DNA from: an uncultured Collinsella sp.
GTDB lineage: Bacteria > Actinomycetota > Coriobacteriia > Coriobacteriales > Coriobacteriaceae
Assembly: GCA_902470265.1 (NCBI GenBank)
Contig: CABRFW010000009.1
Span: forward strand, 1 to 17,156
DNA length: 17,156 nucleotides
Reading direction: 5' to 3'
Part shown: one piece after another, positions 7,184 to 13,948 of the stretch
How the letters are laid out: every line of letters starts with the position of its first letter
Numbering within the stretch: the stretch's first letter is position 1
Notes under the pieces: model-generated
Told to the model about the DNA's origin: nothing
Database searches by the model: none
The model's input: only the letters and a program-made list of their open reading frames with translations
Program-made: the position numbers and the translations under genes

Positions 7184-10100
7184 ATGGACCAACAAAGAAA
7201 GAAGCACAGAGAACCAAAAGACACGCTATGGGGTAAATGTCTGGCGACGTTCATCGCCATCGTGTTCGCCGTGTCGACTCTCACCATCATTCCCATTGCG
7301 GTTGCCGTAAACGGTGGGCAGAACGGAGAGCCTCCTGTGGTTTCTGCGGCAGACGATAAGAAAAGTGTCGAAAAGCCCGCTGCTCTTCCCACGCAGCAAA
7401 TTGTGGAGCTGGAAGGACAGGTAGCCTCATCTGATGTTCAAGGTCCTGCCAATGAAAAGCAGGCGGGTGACACACCTGATTCTCTTGTTCCGACTAGCGA
7501 TGACGAGGAAGTCGACGATGTAGCATGCAATTGCACCGGCGCTGTTCATGATGATGACTGCGAGGCCGGTCTCGTTGGCCCCGTCAAGTCGAAGACCAAG
7601 GACGCCGAGTCCACGGTTGAGGAGGCGCTCATTGCTCCGGCAGCCGAGCCCGAGCCCCCCGCATGGCAACTCCCCGCCAGCGAGCAGACGATAACCGCAT
7701 ATTCTTGGTGTACCACCACCTCTCTGGGCAAAACCAGCTTCTCGACCAAGAGCTTGCAGGGTCTTGGTAGCGAAGAGGGTATGAGCCCTTCCAGTTTTGT
7801 GCCTTCTACAGCCGCAAAAGATGGTGCAACCTATACCTTCCATCATGCTCAAGCCCAGTCCGATCCCCAGACTGATAAATCGGATGACTCCAAAAAGTAC
7901 AACTCCTCTGAGGCGGTTTCCGCACTTCGCTACAACCAACTGAATTCTTGCTGGGAATACAAGATGAGCGACGGTGTTTGGAATTCCATGAATGGCAAGA
8001 CGCTGGTCTTCTATTACCACTACAACCAGTCCATTGGCAGCGACGGTGATGTCATTTTGAAGAGCAAAGACTGGCCTTATACCGAGGCTGAGTGGCTTGC
8101 CGGAGCCGGTGCCTCGAATCCCACCTGCGCCGTCTACCAGCTCTATGATTCCAACGGCGTGAAGCTTGACTATCAGCTGCGCACTTACTATTACAGCCCC
8201 AATGCCGACAAGCTCAACAATAGCCTCTCCATCGCCAACTACTGGCAAATTGAAGAGGTGCGCATCATGCCTCTCGACGGAAAGCCCGCGAAGAAACAGA
8301 AGTTTGACTATACGGCACCTGACAACTTCTCGCAGGTAAGCGGCACCACCGCTGACGACCCGAACTCCTTTACAATCCCCTGGGAATCCGCTTGGAATAA
8401 GAGCAAGACTGCTTGCCTCGTGGCCGTCAAGGTCAAGGCGCTTCCTTCCGAGCAGGCGCTTGCGGTGAAGTACATCAACAACAGGACTGGAACGGTGCTC
8501 GATACTGTCAACATCACCGCCAAGAAGCCCAATGGCACCTCTTCGCCCGTCTGGAAGGACTACGTGACTATCACGGGCGATAGGATTTCGGCAAACGAAA
8601 GCTACGCTATTGATAACGGCGTGAAGGTTGATACCAATATTGCCGACAAGCCCGCGACCATCTCGTTTGCCCTGAACAGGACCGGCTACAACCCCGAGTA
8701 CGTCAAAGCCGAGATCGTAAAGGGCGATGGTGTTACCGCCGCAGAGGTGCTCAACCTTTACTATGATCCCCTACCCTACACGGTAATCTACGCCGATGGC
8801 GTCGAAGAAGATGAGGTGTTCGCCGACAAGGAGGTCTCGGTCTACTGCGATGATCCGACACCCGGTTTTGGCGACGATCCCGCTCGTGAGGGCTACCTCT
8901 TTACCGGATGGGCCGATGCAGATGGCAATGCTCCCGCTGCAACCGTGACCGGAGACGTGACCTACTACGCCCAGTGGGAAAAGCTCCATACGGTGACGTA
9001 TGATCTCAATGGCGGAACGGTCGCCGACGGTATGCAATTGGTCTACCCTAACCTCCGTGCTGGCAGCAACACACCGACTGTTGCTGATTCCACCCGCAAC
9101 GAACATGTCTTCGCAGGCTGGGCTGATGCAGACGGCAATGCTCCCGCTGCAACCGTGACCGGAGACGTGACCTACTACGCCCAGTGGGACGAGGACAACA
9201 TCGGCAACCTCAATGATCCTGAGAAGAAGGGTCCCGATGGCATTGCCGACAAGTATCAGAAGCTCGTAACCTTTGCTGTTGCGAACGGCAGCTGGAACAC
9301 GGGAAGCGACGCGAATGTCGTGGAAGTTCTCACCTTCTACAAGAGCGGTGTCCTTTCCACGGATGCTGATGCCACTGCGACCATGCCTGCTGCCCCCGCA
9401 GTGGGCGAGTATCCCGATACCGACTTCTACAAAGGCTATCGTTCTGAAAGCTGGCATGCGACCATTCCCACTGGCGATGTGGAGCGTAGCGACGTACTCG
9501 CCCTCTACACGTACACATATGCGGCTGCCTATGCGGTAATCTATGTCGATGGTGCCAATGGCATGGTCTTTGCCGATCAGACGACCGACAATTTGCTCTA
9601 TGGTGCCAATACCCCTGCGTTCAACGGTACTGTTCCGACGCGTGCTGGTTACGTTTTCGTCGGCTGGGATAAGGAGATTGCCGACAAGGTGACGGGCAAT
9701 GTCACCCATACCGCCACGTGGGACGAGGACGTTTTGGGCAACGACCCCGACAGCCCCGGCAACACCGACTACTCCGACGGCATCGCCGACAAGTACCAGG
9801 CCATCGTGACCTTCGCCGGCGTTGGTGGCACGGTTGGTGGCAGGACGCAACTCGATTACGTCATCACCCTGAAGGACGCGGCCGGAAACAACGCGGTCGA
9901 CGGCACCTACACGCTGACCGAGGCCGATGTCCCCGCGACGGCCGCCGGCGATGGCTACGCTGGAGATCCCGCCTGGAGCGCCCAGAACCCCGCCGGCGTG
10001 ACGGTCGGCCCCGAGGGCGCGGCCTTCGTCGCCAGCTGGGGCAACGGATTCGTCGCCTACTACTATGACGGCGCGCTCGGCGCTGCTACCGACGCCAGCG

Positions 10101-11041
10101 TCGGCGTCGGCGGGACGATCGACGTCGAGGCGGCGCCCTCCACGACCTTCGAGGGCCGCAGCTACGTGCTCGATCGCGTCGACAACAACAACGCCACCGT
10201 CGTCGCGGGCGATCCCGGCCAGAACGTCGTGAGCGTCTACTACGACCTCGACGAGGTCGGCAACGACCCCGTCAACCCCGGTAGCGTCGAGCATCCCGAT
10301 GGCGTCGCTGACAAGTACCAGCTCGTCGTGAGTTACGAAGCCATTAATGGCACGATTAACGGTATTCCGCGTGTCGTCCTCGACAAGTTCGACGCCGATG
10401 GCAATCACGCTGTTGACGGCACTGCTGTTCTGGATGCCGGCCAGATTCCTGGCACTGCTCCCAGTGTGGGCTTTGGCCCCGAGGGCACCTGGGCCCCCAT
10501 GGCTCCGATTGCCGACATGCAGCTCACAGAGAATACTGACTTCGTGATTACCTATGCGGCGACTCCGGTCGAGCCGACGAATCCGGACAATCCGAATGAG
10601 CCAACCCCGCCTGTGACGCCGCCGACTGATCCGACGAACCCCACAGGTCCGACTGGTCCTACGGGGCCGGCCGTGGAACCGACCCCTGCGCCCGGTCCTG
10701 TCGCTGCGCTCGCCACGCCGATTGCTACCGCCACTGCCGCTGCAGCTGTCGAGGCCATCGCGGATGACGGTAATCCGCTGGCAGCCATCACGGCACTTGA
10801 GGCCATCGACGACGACGCCAACGCGCTGGCGGCCTTCGAGGAGATCCATTGCTGGACGCACTGGCTGATGCTCTTCGGCGCACTCGTTACCATCGTCTAC
10901 GGCCTCGGCGTGCTGTACCGACGCCGTCACGATGTGCGCGACATGGACGATTTCGAGGGCGACATCATGGACGGCAGCAGGCGCTACAGTGCCCGCCAGG
11001 CATCCGATCCTGCCGCAAACGGAGCCTTCCAGGCGATGTAG
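7184..11041 (+). CDS. Large repeat-containing surface protein 1 with C-terminal membrane anchor
   Basis: This 1285-aa protein is probably exported. After the N-terminal tag REPKDTLWGK comes a hydrophobic signal segment (about 18-42). An acidic region with a small Cys cluster (CNCTGAVHDDDC) follows, then unassigned domains. Listeria-Bacteroides (InlB B-type) repeats follow with GYLFTGW and YYAQW motifs (about 565-670). Three DGIADKYQ-like linkers begin at about 685, 865 and 1039. A Pro/Thr-rich stalk (about 1125-1165) leads to FEEIHCWTHW, a transmembrane helix (1227-1246) and a charged tail. No LPXTG motif is seen. The frame opens at GTG 7139, but ATG 7184 is chosen because GGTGGAG lies 4 nt before it and the same leader precedes the paralogue at 13949. 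Its role may be adhesion; this is inference from domain type. Confidence 0.88.
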   Translation: MDQQRKKHREPKDTLWGKCLATFIAIVFAVSTLTIIPIAVAVNGGQNGEPPVVSAADDKKSVEKPAALPTQQIVELEGQVASSDVQGPANEKQAGDTPDSLVPTSDDEEVDDVACNCTGAVHDDDCEAGLVGPVKSKTKDAESTVEEALIAPAAEPEPPAWQLPASEQTITAYSWCTTTSLGKTSFSTKSLQGLGSEEGMSPSSFVPSTAAKDGATYTFHHAQAQSDPQTDKSDDSKKYNSSEAVSALRYNQLNSCWEYKMSDGVWNSMNGKTLVFYYHYNQSIGSDGDVILKSKDWPYTEAEWLAGAGASNPTCAVYQLYDSNGVKLDYQLRTYYYSPNADKLNNSLSIANYWQIEEVRIMPLDGKPAKKQKFDYTAPDNFSQVSGTTADDPNSFTIPWESAWNKSKTACLVAVKVKALPSEQALAVKYINNRTGTVLDTVNITAKKPNGTSSPVWKDYVTITGDRISANESYAIDNGVKVDTNIADKPATISFALNRTGYNPEYVKAEIVKGDGVTAAEVLNLYYDPLPYTVIYADGVEEDEVFADKEVSVYCDDPTPGFGDDPAREGYLFTGWADADGNAPAATVTGDVTYYAQWEKLHTVTYDLNGGTVADGMQLVYPNLRAGSNTPTVADSTRNEHVFAGWADADGNAPAATVTGDVTYYAQWDEDNIGNLNDPEKKGPDGIADKYQKLVTFAVANGSWNTGSDANVVEVLTFYKSGVLSTDADATATMPAAPAVGEYPDTDFYKGYRSESWHATIPTGDVERSDVLALYTYTYAAAYAVIYVDGANGMVFADQTTDNLLYGANTPAFNGTVPTRAGYVFVGWDKEIADKVTGNVTHTATWDEDVLGNDPDSPGNTDYSDGIADKYQAIVTFAGVGGTVGGRTQLDYVITLKDAAGNNAVDGTYTLTEADVPATAAGDGYAGDPAWSAQNPAGVTVGPEGAAFVASWGNGFVAYYYDGALGAATDASVGVGGTIDVEAAPSTTFEGRSYVLDRVDNNNATVVAGDPGQNVVSVYYDLDEVGNDPVNPGSVEHPDGVADKYQLVVSYEAINGTINGIPRVVLDKFDADGNHAVDGTAVLDAGQIPGTAPSVGFGPEGTWAPMAPIADMQLTENTDFVITYAATPVEPTNPDNPNEPTPPVTPPTDPTNPTGPTGPTGPAVEPTPAPGPVAALATPIATATAAAAVEAIADDGNPLAAITALEAIDDDANALAAFEEIHCWTHWLMLFGALVTIVYGLGVLYRRRHDVRDMDDFEGDIMDGSRRYSARQASDPAANGAFQAM
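8909..9189 (+). repeat. 71-bp direct repeat, period 210 bp, in surface protein 1
   Basis: Positions 8909-8979 and 9119-9189 differ at only two bases, both synonymous. They encode the segment WADADGNAPAATVTGD and the following YYAQW of two consecutive InlB-type repeats. The sequence between them is unalike, so the similarity is limited to the end of each repeat. This suggests local gene conversion rather than duplication of a whole unit. Confidence 0.85.
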
Positions 11042-11082
11042 CGCGAGCTAGCTAGCGACGCGTAAGCGACATAGCTCTACCA

Positions 11083-11118
11083 GGGAGGCGGCCTTCGGGC
11101 CGCCTCCCTCGCGTTATT
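11083..11118 (+). terminator. Terminator of surface protein 1
   Basis: GGGAGGCGGCC (11083-11093) and GGCCGCCTCCC (11098-11108) form a perfect 11-bp stem with a TTCG loop, followed by TCGCGTTATT. The T-run is poor, but the hairpin is very stable and sits 42 nt after the stop. Confidence 0.7.
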
Positions 11119-11162
11119 GGGGCTTCCCAGATCGCTCTACCGAAATCGATATTACGAAAACA

Positions 11163-11176
11163 CGAACACATGTTCG
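11163..11176. promoter_or_regulatory. LexA (SOS) box
   Basis: CGAACACATGTTCG fits the Gram-positive LexA operator CGAAC-RNRY-GTTCG at every position. Flanking A and T extend the symmetry to 16 nt. It lies immediately upstream of an extended -10 element and covers the place of the -35 hexamer, so bound LexA should block transcription of the small peptide gene until DNA damage. It is the only site of this type I noticed in the window. Confidence 0.8.
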
Positions 11177-11182
11177 TATATA

Positions 11183-11191
11183 TGGTATGAT
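11183..11191 (+). promoter_or_regulatory. Extended -10 promoter of the small peptide gene
   Basis: TGGTATGAT is an extended -10 (TGn plus TATGAT). With a 17-nt spacer the -35 would be CGAACA at 11163-11168, inside the LexA box. It is not TTGACA-like, so the promoter depends on the extended element. Transcription should start near 11198, giving a leader of about 60 nt. Confidence 0.65.
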
Positions 11192-11232
11192 ATTCGCAGG
11201 TCAGCGGTTGTAAGTCCCGCGAGTCGGCAGCG

Positions 11233-11251
11233 CCCTCCCCACGAGAGGGGG
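11233..11251 (+). promoter_or_regulatory. Hairpin sequestering the ribosome binding site
   Basis: CCCTC (11233-11237) can pair with GAGGG (11245-11249), or CCCC (11237-11240) with GGGG (11247-11250). Either register buries the GAGAGGGGG Shine-Dalgarno of the small peptide gene. Structured leaders that hold back translation are usual in type I toxin mRNAs. Confidence 0.5.
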
Positions 11252-11259
11252 TGATGCCC

Positions 11260-11385
11260 ATGGATCTCTTGATTCAGATTCTCAAGCTGGCCACGATGCT
11301 GGCCGGGCTTGCGGGGACGATCATCAGATTCGTGTCCAAGAATCCGAGCGACGCTCGGAAAAAGGATGACCGCCAGCGCCCGTAG
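11260..11385 (+). CDS. Small membrane peptide, probable SOS-induced type I toxin
   Basis: The product is a 41-aa peptide. A short N-terminus (MDLLIQILKL) leads into one hydrophobic helix of about 22 residues up to IIRFV, then a hydrophilic tail with KKDDRQRP. GAGAGGGGG lies 8 nt before ATG 11260. ATG 11254 in the same frame would add two residues but is too close to the SD. Size and topology fit type I toxins such as TisB or the TxpA/holin-like toxins, which depolarise the membrane. The LexA box, the sequestered SD and the antisense promoter downstream support this. I did not recognise a specific family, and a harmless small SOS membrane protein is an alternative. Confidence 0.62.
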   Translation: MDLLIQILKLATMLAGLAGTIIRFVSKNPSDARKKDDRQRP

Positions 11386-11400
11386 GCGTTAGGCGGTCAT
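11359..11400 (-). terminator. Terminator of the antisense RNA, overlapping the peptide gene 3' end
   Basis: ATGACCGCC (11366-11374) and GGCGGTCAT (11392-11400) form a perfect 9-bp stem, with a nested CGCC/GGCG stem inside. On the minus strand it is followed by CCTTTTT (11365-11359), a good intrinsic terminator. On the plus strand TCAAACC follows, so stopping of the peptide mRNA here is less certain. The stem spans the peptide stop codon, as in Fst- and TxpA-type loci where toxin and antitoxin RNAs share their 3' region. Confidence 0.7.
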
Positions 11401-11445
11401 TCAAACCAACGGCGTTGCCTGACATCCACGTCGCGGGCATCCGCT
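11359..11445 (-). ncRNA. Predicted antisense antitoxin RNA
   Basis: A minus-strand transcript from the extended -10 at 11460-11452 to the terminator at 11359 would be about 87 nt. Its last part is complementary to the final codons and stop of the small peptide mRNA, and the rest to the sequence just downstream. Ends are estimates from motif positions. The arrangement matches convergent type I antitoxins such as RatA and par RNAII, but expression is not shown. Confidence 0.5.
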
Positions 11446-11451
11446 GGCTGT

Positions 11452-11460
11452 AGTATACCA
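11452..11460 (-). promoter_or_regulatory. Extended -10 promoter of the antisense RNA
   Basis: On the minus strand TGGTATACT is an extended -10 differing from TATAAT by one base. No good -35 is visible 17 nt upstream. Unlike the opposing promoter it has no LexA box, so it would be constitutive, as expected for an antitoxin RNA. Confidence 0.55.
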
Positions 11461-11549
11461 TGCAACATATCCGGCCATACACCACTGCCCCAAACGTGAC
11501 GAAACAACCCCGGTGCGTTTTGTCACTCGTATCTCCTCCAACTCAAATG

Positions 11550-11578
11550 ATGACATTCCGGTCGTCAGCAAGTACAAT
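11550..11578 (+). promoter_or_regulatory. Promoter of the 139-aa membrane protein
   Basis: ATGACA (11550-11555) and TACAAT (11573-11578) are exactly 17 nt apart; each differs from consensus at one base. Transcription would begin near 11585 and leave a leader of about 70 nt. The leader contains TTGCGA repeated directly and a TCGCAA inverted copy. Confidence 0.65.
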
Positions 11579-11657
11579 GTGCTCGTCATCTTGCGAACGT
11601 CCTGTTTGCGAGTCGCTTTCTCGCAACGCAGGTTGACCAGGAAGGGCAGGGGAAGCC

Positions 11658-12077
11658 ATGAAGAAAACGGAAAACGCGGCACAAGCACGCCCCACGACGC
11701 ACAACCAATTCGTCACGGTGATTCTCGCGCTGGTCATGGCGCTCACCCTGACGTTCGCCATCGCCATCATCCCGAGCGCACATGCCGTCGAGGGCACCGT
11801 CGCACCAATCCAGACCGCTAGCACGCCCACGGGCCCGGCCGTGCCCATCGAGGTCATGACTGCGTCCGCTAGCACGCCAGCTGCAGAGGCGATAGCCGAC
11901 GAGGAGACCCCGCTCGCCTCCTTCGCCAAGGAGGAAAGCCAGTTTAGCTGGGCGCAGGGGGCGGTTCTCGTTGCCGTGCTCGCCGTGGTCGCCGCATGCG
12001 GCCTGACCGTGGTCAAGCGTCGCCGTGACGAGGTCCGCAGGCTCGACTGCTTCGAAAGCCACGTCAGCGGCCGCTAG
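11658..12077 (+). CDS. Mini surface protein with signal segment and C-terminal anchor only
   Basis: This 139-aa protein is built like the two giant surface proteins with the middle removed. A basic N-terminus is followed by a signal segment (about 18-43, ending PSAHA, a plausible signal peptidase I site). About 45 residues of Ala/Thr/Pro-rich linker follow, then IADEETPLASFA, a transmembrane helix (about 99-117) and the tail KRRRDEVRRLDCFE. That tail aligns with RRRHDVRDMDDFE in both large proteins. GGGGAAG precedes ATG by a few bases, and the promoter at 11550-11578 fits. It converges on the regulator pseudogene with 21 bp between. It could be a decayed relic, a partner protein or a helper for anchoring. 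The similarity of both ends is seen; the role is not known. Confidence 0.78.
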   Translation: MKKTENAAQARPTTHNQFVTVILALVMALTLTFAIAIIPSAHAVEGTVAPIQTASTPTGPAVPIEVMTASASTPAAEAIADEETPLASFAKEESQFSWAQGAVLVAVLAVVAACGLTVVKRRRDEVRRLDCFESHVSGR

Positions 12078-12098
12078 GCACCGCAAACAACTCCATCT

Positions 12099-13573
12099 TC
12101 ACGAATTCACGCGCCAATAGCCGGCCTTATCCGACCCCACGCGTTCGATGAGCCCGTACTCGCGCAGCTTGCGGAACGAGCGTCGTATCGTGCTCTCGCT
12201 CACGCCGAGCACGCCGGCAATGCGCACCGCCGTCGCACGGCCGTTGGTGTGCAGCACGCGCAGCACGTACTCGTCGGTCGACGTGAAGTCCAGGTTGTTT
12301 GCCGCGGCGATGGATCGTGCCGAGAAGGGCGCGTCCTTGGGCGCCGCCTCGCCCAGTCCGACGATTCCGCTCTCCGGCGTCGACGAGAAGTTGCCCGGTA
12401 GCGGCTTGCGGGCCAAATTTTGCGCAGGGGGGGGGTGCTCATTTGCCACGTTTTCTGCGAATCCAACGAGAATGTCACCGTCGTCTCACGGGAACCGTGG
12501 TCGATGACCGGCAGTGCCGCCCCCATGTCGCCGCAGCGCAGCACGGCGCGCTCGAAGTTCGCGTTTTGACTGTCCAGGTAACCCATGAGGTGCAACGCCC
12601 GCGCGAGCACGGGGTTTGCCCCGCCAGGCGTTTCGACACCGCCACATGGCATCGAGATTATGAGCTTGTCCGGGTGCACGCTAATGCGCACGGGCTGGCC
12701 GGTCTCGTAGTTCTTGCCCACGATGGCATCGAGCAGCACGTCGTGGACGGCCTCCTGAGGCGGGAAGTTGAGTGCAATGACGGGGTTTTCCGTGGTGGTG
12801 GACGTCGCCACGGCCATGGGTAGCTACTGTTCGAAGAGCAGGCGTAGCGACTCCTCAACCTGGCAGCTGATACCGCCGCCTACCTCGTTGCGCAACAACG
12901 CGTGATTGTCCTGGGCCACGAGCTCCAATTGCACCGTCGCGCCGGGGATGATGGTTTCGGGATGGTTGTGCAGAAGAACGATGGCGGCGTTCGTTATGCC
13001 CTCGCCCCGCGCATCTCGCAGGTTCAGGTAGTCGATACGTCGCAAGATCGCCGTCGCGACGCTGCTCGTGGGTGGATCGGGCGCATCAATCTTGAGCAGT
13101 CCGAGTGCCAGGAACTGGCGGGCGTTCAGCTGCCCTTGCTCAACGTAGGGTTGGGGGCGCATCTCCCAGGAAAGGGTGTCGCCTGCCTCCGTGTCCTGTT
13201 GGGAGGCGGTGCCGTTGAGGGAGGCCCAGACGGTCTCGCGGGTCGAGCGCGTGTTGTGGCCTTCCGAGTACAGCCAGTACTCGCCCTCGTAGGTCAGCGG
13301 CTCGGCAACAGCCGGAACGAGAATCTCCAGGTACAGATTGATTCCATCGAGCACCGGCTCGGTAGTGCACTGAATCCCCAGGTCACGCTCGATGATACGG
13401 GGAATCTGCTCGAAGGGGCGCCGCATCTTGCGGTGCCCGGTGGTGTATATGTTGTCGTTTGACTCTATGACCAGCGTACCGCCGCCGGCATTGGCAATTC
13501 CGCAGATGAGGGTGATGTACTCGGGGGTCCAGTGGTCGCGATAGACCACCAGGGGTGTTTCCTGCGTGTCCAT
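12099..13573 (-). pseudogene. Broken AlbA_2/ATPase-domain regulator, copy 2
   Basis: This is a paralogue of the regulator at 5423-6871, with matching N-terminal (TLICGIANAGGG) and winged-helix regions (GVSESTIRRSFRKLREYG near the C-terminus). It carries two lesions. The codon after residue 249 is TAG (12826-12824), where copy 1 has Tyr240 in the aligned stretch DTYLP versus EQ*LP; the frame continues unchanged beyond it. Further on, a run of nine C on the minus strand (12435-12427) puts the wHTH in another frame; ten or seven C would restore it. The ATPase motif NALLHKDY has also drifted to DAIVGKNY. The truncated 249-aa N-terminal fragment could still be made. The gene is divergent from the surface protein at 13949, mirroring module 1. 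Confidence 0.85.
12427..12435. repeat. Nine-base G/C homopolymer at the frameshift
   Basis: A G9 run on the plus strand (C9 in the regulator pseudogene's sense) lies exactly where the reading frame switches. Tracts of this length are prone to slippage, so length variation could toggle the frame. It is also a common place for sequencing error. The upstream amber codon means restoring the tract alone would not give a full-length product. Confidence 0.8.
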
Positions 13574-13948
13574 GGGCTTAGCGCCTTCGTCCTCGGAATC
13601 GTATTATCCTCGCGGGTGATGCGAGAGCGTTTGCAGGATACCGCCCCTTATCCGCTCGATACCCACCTAATGCCCTAGCATATACCTAGCATTTGCCGCA
13701 GCACGTTATGAATGGGGCCTTGATGGGGTAATGCGAAGCCCCCGGTCAGAGCACTCGTTTACCGGCATCTCCGCATTATCTTCCCAGAATGACTAAGATA
13801 GCTAAAACCCAAGGTCAGCAAGGAAATTCGCACATTTATATACTTCTGCCATTCCATTTTATACATGTCATGCGCGCGCAAGCCGTTCGCGCGGGTGACG
13901 CAACATGTGTAGCCGTGAGTAGGGCCAAGGGAAGGTTGGTGGAGTCAC
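13574..13948. promoter_or_regulatory. Divergent intergenic region of module 2
   Basis: These 375 bp hold no gene. CGGTCAGAGCA (13743-13753), identical to 7079-7089, sits 170 bp from the regulator start, much as the CGGTCA at 7048 lies 177 bp from its own. CCTAGCAT is repeated at 13674-13681 and 13685-13692 with an 11-bp period, about one helical turn. Weak -10 candidates for the surface protein are TATACT (13839-13844) and TATACA (13860-13865), neither with a good -35. A hairpin CGCGCG (13873-13878)/CGCGCG (13888-13893), framed by ACATGT at 13863 and 13903, would lie in its leader. Confidence 0.45.

Noticed and set aside
8771..10930. 719-aa open frame antisense to surface protein 1
   Set aside because: Shadow of a Gly/Asp/Val-rich repeat protein; the plus-strand frame has the signal, anchor and SD.
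11042..11062. GCTAGCTAGC palindrome after surface protein 1
   Set aside because: Short self-complementary run without a T-tract or link to another feature; the true terminator hairpin follows at 11083.
11401..11688. 95-aa minus-strand frame between the small peptide and the mini protein
   Set aside because: No SD, no domain, and it covers two promoters and the start of the mini protein gene.
12427..12435. Active phase variation of regulator copy 2 through the C9 tract
   Set aside because: The upstream amber codon would still end the protein, so tract slippage alone could not switch a full-length regulator. An internal start at 12817 remains only a remote possibility.
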